Notes: generated by a model not told the origin, from the letters alone. A stretch of DNA of 64,000 nucleotides from Pseudisothecium myosuroides (GCA_951799445.1 OX637290.1:24298987-24362986); one strand, 5' to 3'; counted from the stretch's first letter, positions 22,801-34,905 are shown. Translations and numbers: made by a program.

Positions 22801-25800
22801 CACCTCTAATGGTAACTTGTGATCACTAATGAATCCTCTGGCTTTGCAAAGCCCAAGATTTTAGAGACTAACTTGCATTTTGACTACAGCTGCGAACATC
22901 ACGATTTCTTCTACGACCAGTTTCTGGCTTCCTTGCCGATTTCGGGGCTCCTATAGCAATCGTCCTCATGTCTATGGTGCCGAGTCGGTTGTTTCCAACA
23001 GTCCCTCTTCCTCTAATGCCAGCAGCATTGGAAATAGCGCCAACCGCAGGTCGCCCCTGGCTGGTGCCCCTGCTCAGCATACCCCCTTGGGTTATTGCTG
23101 CGTCGGCCATTCCTGCAGTGTTCGTCAGTCTGCTGATTTTCCTTGATCAAGTATGAGATTTAACCTCTGCTTAAAAAAACCCTTTTCCTTTGATTTGGAG
23201 GGTCTCTTCTCTCATGGCTTATGCTAGCTACTTCCGTCTAGAGATCTGATGGTATAAGAATTATATTAGCTTTTGATCTCTTGTGCTGATGATGCTGTGC
23301 TTATGTTCAGACTATGACCAGCCGGCTTGTGAATGAGTTCCAGTCTCCCCCACTTCGGAAAGGCGAAGGATACAACCTCGATTTAGCTGTAGTTGGAGGT
23401 GAGCATGTGGGCATTACTTGTTGGTTGTGCAATGGGAATTTCTGTTATGTCCATATAATTATGTTGCTTGTCTGAAACTGCAGTCGTAGAAAACACCCCA
23501 AGGTATTCTAGAAACACCAGACACGTTGAACCCTACCAATTGTAATGCCATCTAGGCAGTGTCCAACGTATTCTCTGCCAATCGTAACATGGTTCGATTT
23601 TCTAGAATTCCTCTGAGGAGAGTGTTTTCTACTCCACTCTCCACTCGATTTAGTATGCTCATAATTTGAAGGAATCAATGTAAGTCACAGAATTTGGGGG
23701 GACTGCAGCTTTTGGAGGGTCGAGCAATCAATAGCTAGCATGCCTCCACGACCGAGCAGACTAAATATTGTGGTGTTATAGAAATTCACACTCAATAGAA
23801 GGAAGAATGTAGGGCGCTTTCTTAATTACTACAACTTTGAAAGCCAAGAATGTAATTTCATTTTTGCATTCTCCGGAGTTTACAGTCTTTGGGTCACTAG
23901 AACTTAGTATTTTTTATTTTTTATTGTCACTTGTTTTCTCCTGAGGACCTATTCACATATTGTGCTGGTACTTTCGCAGTGACCACGGCCCTAGCATCTT
24001 TATTTGGATTGCCGTGGATGGTGGCCTCGGCAGTGCCATCTTTGAACCACGTTCGGAGTCTGATTGTCCCTGCGGAGAGTACAAGTGCTAGGTAATTATC
24101 TCACAATATTGTAATGGATGTACATTCTTGAGATCCTATATTCTCTGCAGCAAAGATTACTTGGTTACGAAACTAAAGATTTGTCTATGAGACAACTACT
24201 CCTGTAAAACCAGAGGTTTTGAACACAAGTTCTGTGCTACAGTCCAGGTGAAGACCTCCAGAAAGAAGAGACTAGACTCCGTGTGCTGGAAAATCGTCTT
24301 ACAGGCCTCTTGATCTCTGTAATATTCTAACTCCATGCCTCCTGCATTATGTCCCGTATTATTTTACTGGAAACATATCGTAATTTTTCACAAAGGATGA
24401 CCTCATTCTTCCCGCTTGAATAGTATCAAAGTTCAAAGCCTTTGGCGTTATGAATGCCATCATTTTTAAGGTCTTAGCCTGGAAGTATACTTGGAAGTCA
24501 TAACAATTCTTAGTAAATTATAATCAGATCGTCCACCACTCTTTTTGAGTAGATGCATTCAACAGGGCTTCAGGAGGATTAGATTTTTTTCAAGAACTTT
24601 TCATGGTGAGGTCTCCCTATGGTCATAGTGATCAAATGAAAGCCTCTCTACGTATCATGGAGAGACCTTTGTGTGATCATTGTCACAATAGGGAGACACC
24701 GCTATGAAACATGGCCCAGATTTTTTAATGATGCTATATGAAAGTTCTGAAACAAATTTTACTGATTATATTCATTAGAATCAAAGCTCTTCTATCCTCT
24801 CACCTTAGAATTTTCTGTTTTAACAGACTTTGAAGCTAGGTTTCATGTTACCAATTTGCAAAGGTGAGGAATGTATGGTCATGTGGGAGTTTGAACATGT
24901 ACTGGCAGATGGGTGTGGGCGCGTCCTTAGCATTTTGGCCACTTCTGCGGCTTGTTCCACTGCCAGTAAGACGTTGACCCTCATTTCAAAATTTCTGTGG
25001 CATCATATTGTTATGTGTGTACATAAAATTTGCACATAATATTCTCTTACTGCGATGTACTATTGATGCTTTTATTTGCTTGGCTGCGAAACCAGGTCAC
25101 AAGTGGGTTATTCGTATTCATGTCCTTGAGCATCATCAACGGCAATCAGTTTGTAGAAAGGTAAGTGAGCACTACTTCACCTTCTTTCTGTTTTTTCTGT
25201 AACCGTTTGCATCACATGTTGCTGAAGAAGGTTTTCGTTTTCTAATGTCCAAGTTGCTCAGCAAACTAGCTCCTAAATGTTTATGAACAATGGTCTTGGG
25301 AGCATACATGATAAGATGCTCATACTGGGGTTAGCCTTCTTCTGACATGCCCTTGTGGTAAGAAAATTACGACTAGTATTGATGAGGCACTGTCAACAAT
25401 CTTGTGAATGTATTGATATTCAGAAGTTTCTGTTGGTGCAATTTTTCAGGGTGAAGCTTTGGCTATACCATCCAGAATTAACTCCAGAGCATGAGTTTAC
25501 GAAGAAAGTACCAAAGCAAGAAGTTCACAAGTTCACTGCCTTGCAGCTGGTTTGTCTTTGCGCGCTCTGGAACCTGAAGGAAAGCAAATGGGGTAAGTCG
25601 TAATTGCCACTAGTTTGTAATAGAGAGCAGCTCTTGAATGTGTGTTTTGATTTCGTTACTAAAACCTATCTCACAAATTGTTTGACAGATATTTGCACAC
25701 CTTGATTTGGTAGAGGGTACTATTTGCCTCCCTATGAGCATGTAACATATTTAGGAGTGGATTTGAGGAGATGTGCTGAGCTGTGCAGAGGCCTTTGGGT

Positions 25801-26221
25801 ACAAGAGCCAAATCTGTCAAGACCAACTTTTTATCACTATTTATGATATTCTTATGCAATTTCAAAGTGGGAGGTTGTACATACACCACTATAATTGACA
25901 GTCAACAGTCCCATTTTCACTCAAGGATGAGTGGTCATAGACAATTAGCCAAGCCATGTCTACAGCCCTTCCTAATAAGTCCAACCAAGTGTATGAATAG
26001 ATGAATTGTTGTTTGGTATTGACGTCAATATCAGAATCGGTCGGTTTTAGTATACTCTACCTCTTTGTTGCTTGCATGTGCATTTGCAGCTCTAACTGTT
26101 GCATGTGTCTCTTGCAGGAATTGCATTTCCAGTGCTGATCTTAGCCCTCATTCCAATCCGAATTATGTTGGCCACGAGGCTTTTTCAATCTCATCATTTG
26201 GCTGTCATGGATCCACAGTGA
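19844..26221 (+). CDS. SLC4-family bicarbonate/anion transporter, probably plastid-targeted
   Basis: Exons, all with GT..AG borders and matching phases: 19844-20316, 20698-20759, 21340-21434, 21541-21645, 22066-22146, 22468-22575, 22890-23150, 23311-23398, 23980-24091, 24243-24318, 24909-24965, 25096-25160, 25450-25592, 26118-26221 (TGA). About 609 residues from 19844. Hallmarks in order: SLAAQPLTLLGPTGF, LTRFVDETFTTFISI, FLADFGAPIAIVLM, GYNLDLAVVGG, LFGLPWMVASAVPSLNHVRS, ENRLTGLLIS, GNQFVERVKLW, HKFTALQLVCL, GIAFPVLILALIPIRI. These match the SLC4 membrane domain, closer to animal Na/HCO3 and anion exchangers than to plant BOR proteins. Residues 1-90 are S/R-rich and end in VKCSSSAAG, like a plastid transit peptide cleavage region. 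The large cytosolic N-domain of animal SLC4 proteins is absent. The start codon is unresolved: an acceptor TGTGTGCAG precedes 19844, implying a further 5' exon. Confidence 0.85.
24602..24713. repeat. Hairpin-forming repeat in SLC4 intron 10
   Basis: GGTCTCCCTATGGTCATAGT near 24610 pairs with the complement of CACAATAGGGAGACACC near 24684, with a smaller inner palindrome (CTCTCTACG..ATGGAGAGA). Likely a small foldback insertion; no effect on splice sites is visible. Confidence 0.5.
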
Positions 26222-26594
26222 CTGGAGCAACAAAACTTAGAATCTGAAGTCAAAAGTCTTTCCGGTAGTGATAGTCCACTGCCAGACACCCCAATTTAGT
26301 AAAACTTTGAGCCTGTCATTCTATTCATGATTCTTTTGTTGTCAGAGTGGTTGCTTGCTGCTGCAACAGCGCTCAACAGTGGCCAAGCACACCTGGAAAG
26401 ATATACTCGGTTTTTTGCAGTGGAAATGCTCAAAGATGAACACTCTTTACGGCAACCAAAGTATAGTACATGCTAAAACTTGAAGTCCATTGTCCCGCCT
26501 ACAAAGATATGAACTAGTTTTTTTAGAATATTCAAATAATGATGGTATACGTAAGATTTGCTAGGCCTTGCTCAGAAGCCACTCACGCAGTTTC
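26222..26594 (+). other. SLC4 3' flank, included in the tandem duplication
   Basis: Follows the stop codon and is conserved in copy 2 (about 32515-33365), for example AGTAAAACTTTGAGCCTGTCA and GTGGAAATGCTCAAAGATGA in both. Probably 3' UTR and downstream DNA. No clear polyadenylation signal could be chosen. Confidence 0.5.
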
Positions 26595-26596
26595 TA

Positions 26597-29500
26597 AGGT
26601 AGCCGCATCCATAACCGTTACTGACCCATGGGCGTGACCTACGTTTAGTCCCATAGCCGTCATTTGCAATCCCATAACTGAGAAGTACCAGAAAATATTG
26701 GTCATGGATGTAAACGTTGGCGGCTTTAAGTGCCAGAAGCTTTGGAAGTAGATTCATAGAATGGTGAATAAAGTGAATGAAGATATTGATGAATGGAACT
26801 AAGAAGGTGGATGAGGCGTTGGTTTTGATTACTGTGCATGGTGGCTTACGGTTTATTGAGCTGAATTAAACATGCCGTTTGCAATGACTACGTTGTTTAG
26901 GGTGACCTTTTCTAGGACCCCTGTTGGCAAAATTGTGTGAATGTACGAGGGTTCTTGTGCATGAGGAGAAGCGGTAGTGCAAACAAACGCAACTGTAGAA
27001 GGTGTAGAGCAATAGTGCTTGACATACTGTTAGAAGAAATTATACAGGACTAAGTGAAATTTTGTGAAGAATTAGCAAAGCATTAGGTGAGGGAGGAACT
27101 CATCATGGAAGGGGATCAATACATGCACAGCGTAGAGGGTTTCCAAGAATCGTGGGCACTATAATTGCAACTCTATGGAGAGGGTGCATAGGCTGAAAAT
27201 GTGCACGAAGGGTAGGGAGGCCTTCAAATCGAACGTCCTGTGCCCAGGCGAGCGACGACAGGCTTCCAGGGATGGGGGGCAGCAGCAGGATCACGTGGAG
27301 GTCCACGAGGGATAAGAGCCGAGAGCGAAGCGGCCCCAGCATACGCTAGCGTCACCTCTCCAGCATACGCCGCCCCAGCATACGGAGCAAGGGGACCCAT
27401 GGTTGCCGGCTTTGCAGCCCCCTGCGGCAACTGGGGGCCTACTCCGAGCTGGCTGAGCGGCCCTGCACCGAACTCTGCGGAGAGTTGGCCCAGTGGAGCT
27501 GCAGCGACCCCGGCAGGGCCCAACACAGCGCCAGCAACGGCGACCCCGACAGGGCCCAGCGCAGCGCCAGCAGCGGCGACCCCGACAGGGCCCAACGCAG
27601 CGTCGGCAACATCGAACCACCTGGAGGCGGATGGAAGCAGCCCTGCGGCGACAGCAGGACGCACCCTTCGACCACGTCAGGCCGCGCCATCTGCAGGTAC
27701 TATTTCAAACTCATCGCAGCATTGTCGGAAACGCACAGGGGCCTGGAGCGATGAAGACCTTGCTGCTGCAGTGGCTGCGGTGGAAAAGGGCAATAACGTG
27801 GCCACTGCGAGCAGAGCCTTCAACATTCCTGCTTCATCTCTAAGGGATCACATTTACGGAAGGACAACACAAAGAAAGAAAGGTCGGCAGGGTGTCCTCA
27901 CTAAGGAGGAAGACAACGCCCTAGTTCAATGGATGCTGCAAATGCAAGATCTAGCACATCCTATCTCAGTCATGGAACTCAAAACGAAGGTCACAAAGAT
28001 CACGCAAGAGAGGTGGACACCCTTTACAGAAGGCATTCCAGGGCGGAGGTGGATGCGGTGGTTTCGAAATCGACATCCTGAACTTACATTAAGAACACCA
28101 CAAGCATTAGAAGAGTCCCGTGCAAGGGGTCTGAATGCTGCAAGTGTGGCTTCATTCTATACTAACCTGTAGAAAGCCTACGAGACCCAACGGTATCCAC
28201 CAACTCACATTTGGAACACTGACGAATCTGGAGCACAAGCGGGCAGAAGTGGAGGCGCCACACTTGTATTCGCCCGCCGTGGGAGCAGATCTCTTCATGC
28301 AACAGTACCCAACAACAAGGAGCATTTGACTGTACTAACTTGCGTGAACGAGAAGGCGAGTGCATTCCCAACTATTATGTATTCAAAGGCAAACGGAAAG
28401 TGAGGGACTTTGTTGTTGATTGTGAACCAGGTGCCTGCATGGCCATGCAGCACAAGGGCTGGATGACATCATTCCTCTTTCTAGCATGGATCACTCACTT
28501 CACCACTAATGTGAGAGAGAAGTATAGACTATCACAAGAAAACAGGCACCTCCTACTCCTTGACGGTCACACCTCGCATGTTACACTTGAAGTAGTGAAG
28601 AAGGCTACAAAGGAGGGCATTGACATCATAACATTACCTAGCCACACAAGCCACCGTTTACAGCCACTAGATGTTAGTATTTTCAAGTCTTTCAAATCAG
28701 CTTTCAGAAAACATAGGGATCAATGGACCATTCAAAATAAAGGGAAGGGCGCACACAAAGAAGAACTTGCATTGTGGGTGTCATTAGGTTTACAAAAAGC
28801 ACTCACACCAGCAAAGATCAAGAAAGGATTCTCTACCTGTGGGATTTGGCCACTTGAATCAACTGCCATGGATGCGTACTTGGGGCCCAGCACTTGCTAC
28901 GAAGATCATAGACAGGATGAAGATGACGACGACGATGCAGTTGAAGTAGACACAGATGCTGGCAGCACTCATGGCACCTCCGAAACACAGGCGCAACAAG
29001 TCCATTACTTTGTACCTACTGATGAGGACTCAAATGAAGCTTCTCATGACAGCAGCAACTCCGACGAAGATGAACCAGAGACATCTACAACTACTACTCT
29101 TTTTTCCCTACCGCATCTCGAACGCCCTACACGTCGCCAGAATAATTCCACAGAGCCACTGCTGGATTACTCAAAGTCTATATTGGTCACCTCCAACGAT
29201 TACATTGCAGCTATGGAAGCTAAAGCTGCAAAGAAAGAAGCTGTTGAACGAGAACGAGAAGAACGCAAGCGCCAGGCAGAGGCAAAGAAAAAACTTAAAG
29301 CAGAGGAGAACGCACGGAAGGAAGCACAGAAGATGATGCGTAAGATTCAAGCTCAGGTGAAGAAGGCAAAGAAGGAAGCTGAGCAAGCGCGGAAGGCCAG
29401 TGAGCGGGCAGCGAAGAAGAGAGAGCCGGCAGCAGGGAGGCGCCGCAGCGGAGGCGGGAGAAAACAGGGCGACGATGGGGGCAACAGCGTCGACGCAGGT

Positions 29501-30052
29501 GGGAGAGCTGAGGACGGCGACGGGGGCGCCAGCTTCGGCGGAGGCGGGCGGATTCAAAATGCCGCGGGTGGGGTGCCTTTGGTCGCTGGGGCAGCTCCGG
29601 CGCCTGTACTCCTCGGCGGGCCGGCAATTGCTGCCAGGGCGGGCGACACGGGTCCACCTGCAGCGGGGGTCCTGTCCCTGGGATACGGGAACAGTGCCGT
29701 TGAGGGACGGTAACAGTGTCGTTGAAGCCCGGTATTTTGCAGGCATTTATCACGCTTCAATGTGCCTTCTGTAGCTATTATGGTGACTACTGACGTCAAG
29801 CTTTGGATTACCTGCGCGCAGTCAATGTATCCGTTCTATTCCATTCTAGCTCATACTACTGACAGGCAGCGATTTTTGGCGACTTTGTAGTTCAAAAAAT
29901 TATTGCGAACACATGCTTGTGAATGGGCCTCTGGAACTGCCACCATTATTTTTGGTTTTCTCTTCCGTATCTAATAATATTATTTTCCACCTTATTTGAT
30001 CTGTTTTTGTCCTTCAATTCCCTTAAAATGACGGTTATGGGTGCGGATACCT
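26597..30052 (+). mobile_element. Pogo-like (Tc1/mariner superfamily) transposon, 3456 bp
   Basis: Inverted ends: left AGGTAGCCGCATCCATAACC, right GGTTATGGGTGCGGATACCT, about 25 bp with few mismatches. TA flanks both sides (26595-26596 and 30053-30054). The duplicated paralogue at 33360-33375 reads CAGTTTTTAAACC with a single TA and no element, which defines both borders. It carries a CENP-B/DDE transposase region (27399-29713). The 5' non-coding part (26620-27398) and 3' part (29714-30030) hold nothing else recognisable. Inactive as read, because the transposase frame is broken. Confidence 0.85.
27399..29713 (+). pseudogene. Pogo-type transposase with CENP-B HTH and DDE domain, disrupted
   Basis: First in-frame ATG at 27399. 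An Ala/Pro/Thr-rich leader contains about 2.7 tandem 36-bp units (27504-27605). Then comes a psq/CENP-B-type helix-turn-helix (GAWSDEDLAAAVAAVEKG .. ASRAFNIPASSLRDHI) and a second HTH region (KEEDNALVQWMLQM). Catalytic acidic residues: NTDES (Asp codon 28221-28223), LLLDGHTSH (28562-28564) and LQPLDVSIFKSF (28670-28672), with 35 residues between the last two. The C-terminal half has a K/E/A-rich coiled coil and a Gly-rich tail, stop 29711-29713. Two lesions are seen: an in-frame TAG at 28170-28172 and a frameshift near 28350. Otherwise the sequence is well preserved, so inactivation seems recent. Confidence 0.85.
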
Positions 30053-30054
30053 TA

Positions 30055-30738
30055 AACCAAGTTCACGCAGATGACATTTTTGATCACCACGCTGTTTGGA
30101 AGGTTCTCTGGGTTACCATTTGTGCGTGTCAAGACTGGAATTTGGCGAAGTTTTTTTCAAATATTGGCGGCTTGACACCGGAAGGACGGGCAGATGACCA
30201 CTGGTTTCAAGCCTCATAGTCATCACTCTGTTTGCTGCCATTTTGCAACTAGATATGAATGAAATAATTTATATATTTATTTTCTAGAGATGATATCATA
30301 TGTCTCCTACAAGTCATAAAATTTTCAAACTTTTTTGGAAAAGTTTGAAATTATTGTGAATTTTTAAAGAAAAAAATGAAGAAAATTCATATCAAGTACA
30401 TTATGTACTCAACAAATCTGAATGTTTTCACCATAGATGTATATTATAGTGTACAACATCATAGTATAAACCAAAGTTATTTAAAATTAGAAAATCAACA
30501 AACCATCGTTATAGGCCCAAAGTTTATATTGTTATAAAATGTTGAAATTTACGAATTTTTCAAAATTTTCAATTTGAATAGAAAATGCACTTGATAAACT
30601 TCATTTCATTAGTTGAACTCAAATTCAAAAAACATTATTTTTGTGGATAAAAATTCACATAAAAAATAAATAGCAAGAAATGGCCAAAGTACACTACAAT
30701 GAAGATCCGTGGATTGAGCATCTTCTTCTTTAGAAAAG
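30055..30738. repeat. Continuation of tandem-duplication copy 1 (dispersed repeat family)
   Basis: Matches 33370-33643 and then, across the locus 2 insertion, 42289-42726; the last shared stretch is GAGCATCTTCTTCTTTAGAA. It also belongs to the dispersed family seen at 17273 and 45735. No gene. Confidence 0.7.
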
Positions 30739-31184
30739 CATTAGGAAAAATTTCAGCCCTCAAAGAGGCCGTGAGCAATTATGGAAAAAAACATTATAAA
30801 AAAAATTGAAATCTGACGTCAACGTCACTTCAGATTGGAAAAATTTTAAATATTTTTTTCTATAATTGCACCTCGAGAGTGCCGAAAATTAAAAACTTGT
30901 AGTTTCTTTGAGGGCTGAATTTTTCCTAATGCATTAGGAAATATTTCAGCCCTCAAAGAGGTCACAAGTTTTGTACCCCCGTGGTGCAATTATGGAAAAA
31001 AACTATAAAAAAATAAAAATAAAAATTGAAAATTTGAAATTTGACGTGGCACTATCAGTGCCATGTCAATGCCATGTCAGATTGGAAAGTTTTTAAATAA
31101 TTTTTTTTTTTTTGTAATTGCACTCCGGGGGTACCAAAAATTAAAAACTCACAATCTCTTTGAGGGCTGAAATTTTTCCTAATG
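30739..31184. mobile_element. Head-to-tail dimer of a MITE
   Basis: Unit 1 (30739-30931) and unit 2 (30932-31184) each start CATTAGGAAA(A/T)ATTTCAGCC and end GGGCTGAA(A)TTTTTCCTAATG. They abut with no spacer. Inner sequences are related (CAATTATGGAAAAAAAC, GACGTGGCA/GACGTCAACG). The paralogue at 42716-42730 lacks both, so they inserted after the duplication. Confidence 0.75.
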
Positions 31185-31203
31185 GTGGTTTGAAATCATT
31201 GTT

Positions 31204-31386
31204 GTCACATTGGTCAAGTTAGGATCAACGAACGTCTCGAATGGGCGGTTGTATTGGACAATTTGGGCAAACCCGACGGACAATGTGACTACCTTAAAGT
31301 AGTCACATTGAGCAGGTTAGGGTCGTCGGATGTTCTGGACGGGTGGGCAAATTGGTCAGTTTGGACAGACAGTGGTCTAATGTGAC
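31204..31386. repeat. Two tandem units bounded by GTCACATTG and CAATGTGAC
   Basis: Unit 1 is 31204-31289, unit 2 is 31302-31386. Each starts GTCACATTG, contains AGGTTAGG/AAGTTAGG and ATTTGG/TTTGGACA-type sequence, and ends (C)AATGTGAC. A small tandem dimer of a short inverted-repeat element; no coding content. Confidence 0.55.
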
Positions 31387-31396
31387 AACTATACTT

Positions 31397-31769
31397 AAAA
31401 TGGTAGTTTTAATTACCAACTATATGTGTGTATAAAAAAAAATATTATATTGTATTTTAAAATTTGAGTTATTATATTATCTTAGCCAAGATTTTTTTTC
31501 AAAAAATTACAATTAATGAAATTTATTTCACTTATTATAATAACTTAATTAGCTTGAAATTGGATTATGATTTGAGTACCTTTACAAATTATAATAGAGT
31601 TGCTTGTTCGAGGTATCACTCAACTATGCAAGTAGAAATATGGAAATGGTTTACATTATGTGGTGATGGTTTGCAATTATCTGGTGTATTTGGAGTAGGT
31701 ACGGGTTTTTTCATGCATGTTTATGGTGGTCCATGCATTGATTGACTATGATAATATAATAACTTATCA
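31397..31769. other. AT-rich spacer between the two duplication copies
   Basis: Short ORFs only. No recognised feature. The paralogous sequence of copy 2 begins at about 31770, in the middle of the equivalent of SLC4 exon 13. Confidence 0.4.
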
Positions 31770-33643
31770 AGAATTAACTCCAAAGCATGAATTTACGAAG
31801 AAAGTACCAAATCAAGAAGTTCACAAGTTCACTACCTTGCAGCTAGTTTGTCTTTGCGCTCTGTGGAACCTGAAGGAAAGCAAATGGAGTAAGTTGTAAT
31901 TGCCACCAGTCTGCAGTGGAGAGCAGCTGTTGAATGTGTGTGTTTTGTTACTAAAACCTCTCTCACGAATTGTTTGATGGATATCTGCACACCTTGATTT
32001 GGTAGAGGGTACTATTTGCCTCTTTGTAGGCATTTAACATATGTAAGAGTGGATTTGGGGAGATGTGCTGAGCTGTGCAAAGGCCTTTGGGTACAAGAGC
32101 CAAATCTGTTGGGATCAATCTCTTATCACTATTTGTGAAATTCTTATGCAATTTCAAAAAGGGAGGTTGTACATACACCACTATAATTGACAGTCAACAA
32201 TCCCATTTTCATTCAAAGATGAGTGATCATAGACAATTAGCCAACTCATGTCTACAACCCTTCCTAATAAGTCCAACCAAGTGTATGAATAGATGAATTG
32301 TTGTTTGGTATTGATGTCAATATCAGAGTCGGTTGGTTTTAGTATACTCTACCTCTTTGTTGCTTGCATTTGCATTTGTAGCTCTAACTGTTGCATGTGT
32401 CTCTTGCAGGAATTGTATTTCTAGTGTTGATCTTGGCCGTCATTCCAATCCGAATTATATTGGCCACAAGGCTTTTTCACTCTCATCATTTGGCTGTCAT
32501 GGATCTACAATGACTAGAGCAATATAGTCTACAATCGGAAGTCCAAAGTCTTTCTGGCTAGATACTTAACCCTTAAAGGACAAAGGGGTGACCCTCGAAA
32601 TCCTCCCTTTCTATTACCGTGTGAATCATTGACTTAACAAAATGGAAAAGCACTCATTGAAAATTGACCTACTATAGAAGACCTCCCCTTTTCACAGCAA
32701 AATTCCGAGGATGAATAGTTGCACTTCTGTCCACATGCACAGATGCACTGTCATTCATCGGACACCAAACGTCCTCTGCGTCATTCACGGTTTAAATTTA
32801 AACTTAGTAAAACTTTGAGCCTGTCATTTTATTCATGATTCTTTTGTTGTTAGAGTGGTTAATTGCTGCTACGACGGCACTCAACAGTGGCCAAGGATAC
32901 CTTGAAAGATGTACTTGCTTTTTTGCAGTGGAAATGCTCAAAGATGAACACTCTTTACATCCAAAGTATGCTCCGTACAAGCTAAGCCTTGAAGTCCATT
33001 GTCCCGACTACACCCGACAGCAAAGATATGACCTACACTAAATAGTGAAATTGGGTTGCTTTAACAATTAGATTGCCTTACTCCAGAGAAATTACCTCAT
33101 GACTAATGCTTGTCCAGATGGAGGCACATGCCAATCTCTAATCCCTAGCCATGAACTATTGAATCAACCCATGCCATATACATAGTTCTTACTTTACTAC
33201 ATCCACATAATTCTTAAGTAACTGTACATATTGATATAGTGTAGATTGTCGAGAAATTAGTGTAGAGCAACCTAATTTCACTATTCAGTTTAGCTTTCTT
33301 AGAATATTCGAATAATGATGGTATACGTAACATTTGCTATTCCTTGTTTAGAAGCCACTCACACAGTTTTTAAACCAAGTTCATAAAGATGACATTTTTT
33401 ATCACTGAGCTGCTTGGAAGGTTCTCTAGGTTACCATTTGTGCTTGTCAAAACTAGAATTTGGTGTGAAGTTTTTTTTCAAATATTGGTGGCTTGACACC
33501 AAAAGGACGAATACATGACCACTGGTTTCAAGCCTCATAGTCATTACTTTGTTTTCTGCCATTTTGCAACTAGATATGAATGAAATAATTTATATATTTA
33601 ATTTTCAGAGATGATATCATATGTTTTCTACAAGCTCGCTTGG
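31770..33643 (+). pseudogene. Tandem duplicate of the SLC4 3' end (copy 2)
   Basis: Begins mid-exon 13 (GAATTAACTCCAAAGCATGA, compare 25475) and includes a complete equivalent of exon 14, 32410-32515, ending ATGGATCTACAATGA. Both exon frames are still open (CLCALWNLKESKW; VLILAVIPIRIILATRL) but there is no upstream coding sequence or start. The downstream flank is also present. Compared with copy 1 it carries extra DNA at about 32565-32800 and 33037-33292. It keeps the empty TA site at about 33368 where copy 1 has the pogo element. It ends at 33643 where the locus 2 repeat inserted. Confidence 0.85.
33037..33292. mobile_element. About 256-bp inverted-repeat insertion in copy 2
   Basis: Ends ACTAAATAGTGAAATTGGGT and, reversed, CTGAATAGTGAAATTAGGTT form inverted termini. 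The paralogous copy 1 sequence at 26510-26530 reads directly from AGATATGAAC into TTTTTTTAGAATATTC. The exact border and the target duplication are not certain. Confidence 0.6.
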
Positions 33644-34395
33644 GATTCGTAGATTTTTTTTTTTTAAATTTGCAATTTAAAGTCAATAAAATATACAAAA
33701 AGCCATAAAAAGAGTGTAGAACCAAAATAGGATTGTGTCATATCCATTATAGTATTTGAACTAGTTTTAATTTTATACCTAGAATTTCTCCAAATCTTGC
33801 CTAAAAATAGAATAGAAATCACAAGATAGCAGGATTTGTTGGATTTTAGTCAGATAGCCCCAAACAGGCTAAATCCCACCGTGAATATGGCAATTTATGG
33901 CTAAGTTGGTCGGAGGGATCCACAGCAAGGCCACTAGGTTGGGTCCTAGAGTTAGATTTTGAATTCTCTATTAGATCGATGAATTCCCAAAATCCCGATT
34001 GTTAGTATGTAGGAATCACTAACGCAAGACGGGCCCGTGGAAGAATCTACTACCCAAGGATGGTGTTCTAGAGTAAATCTCATGTCAGGAGTCCAACGGC
34101 AAAATCAGTTCACCAAGATTTCCTCATCTACAGAAGATTCCCGCACCATCGACAATTCAAGGAGATGGCCAATTTGGATCTCCACTGACCAATTGTGTCA
34201 GGTACGGAAATGCACCTCCTTATCTTTCATGAGATTCCTTGAGAGGTCCTATGAAAATTCCCGGCATCTTCCGACTTACAGAAGAACTTCTTCCGGGCGG
34301 TCAACCGTTCTAACCTCCGACGAGAATTTCTTGTAAATTATCCAAGTTGCGGTAAAATCTCACTAAAAATTAGAATAGTTTGTTTTATATTAATA

Positions 34396-34584
34396 ATGCG
34401 CTCCGTTAAGTTTCACGACATTCCGATAGTTGCAAGTATCCGAACCGACAAAATTCCTCGAAAATTAATCACGTGGCGGGATTCCCACAATGTTGAGCAG
34501 CATTCTGGGACCATACAACGTCAAAATGAAGTCAACAAAGAGTCTTTTCCTACTCTCTTGCACCTACCGAAGACCCTAGGCTAG
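34396..34584 (+). other. Short ORF partly conserved between the two repeat copies
   Basis: The frame MRSVKFHDIPIVASIR.. (62 aa) aligns with the minus-strand frame at 15427-15648 (KFHDIPIAASTRTGEIP.. through HSGTI and NEVNQKSFPTLSHLPETLG). Conservation may simply reflect copy identity; no domain recognised. Confidence 0.25.
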
Positions 34585-34905
34585 TTACTTTTCTCAAAAT
34601 AGGAGGCCCTCAAGATTTAGGAATTTATCACAACTTGGTTTTTAATCTAAATTAGCCTACAAACGGTTTTTGGTCATGGTACAGGGGATAGAAGGACCGT
34701 GGACCAAACCCGGCGATTTGGAGCCAACGGCGCAATCCGTTTGACATTTGGAGTTGATCTCCAAAAGTTAAGATGTTGGTCCAGCATAGATGGTAGATAG
34801 TCAAATTTTAAGATTAGGATGAAAATCTTTGAAGATGAGAATGAAAATCCAAGTTGATAAGGTTATCGTTAGGAATTTAGAGGGAGAAGTGGACCCTTGG
34901 AAACC

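Noticed and set aside
27224..27690. Alanine-, arginine- and proline-rich ORFs on the minus strand and other plus frames
   Set aside because: Shadows of the GC-rich 36-bp repeats in the pogo transposase leader.
29171..29753. Minus-strand ORFs of 150-190 aa
   Set aside because: Antisense to the coiled-coil and Gly-rich tail of the transposase; low-complexity text.
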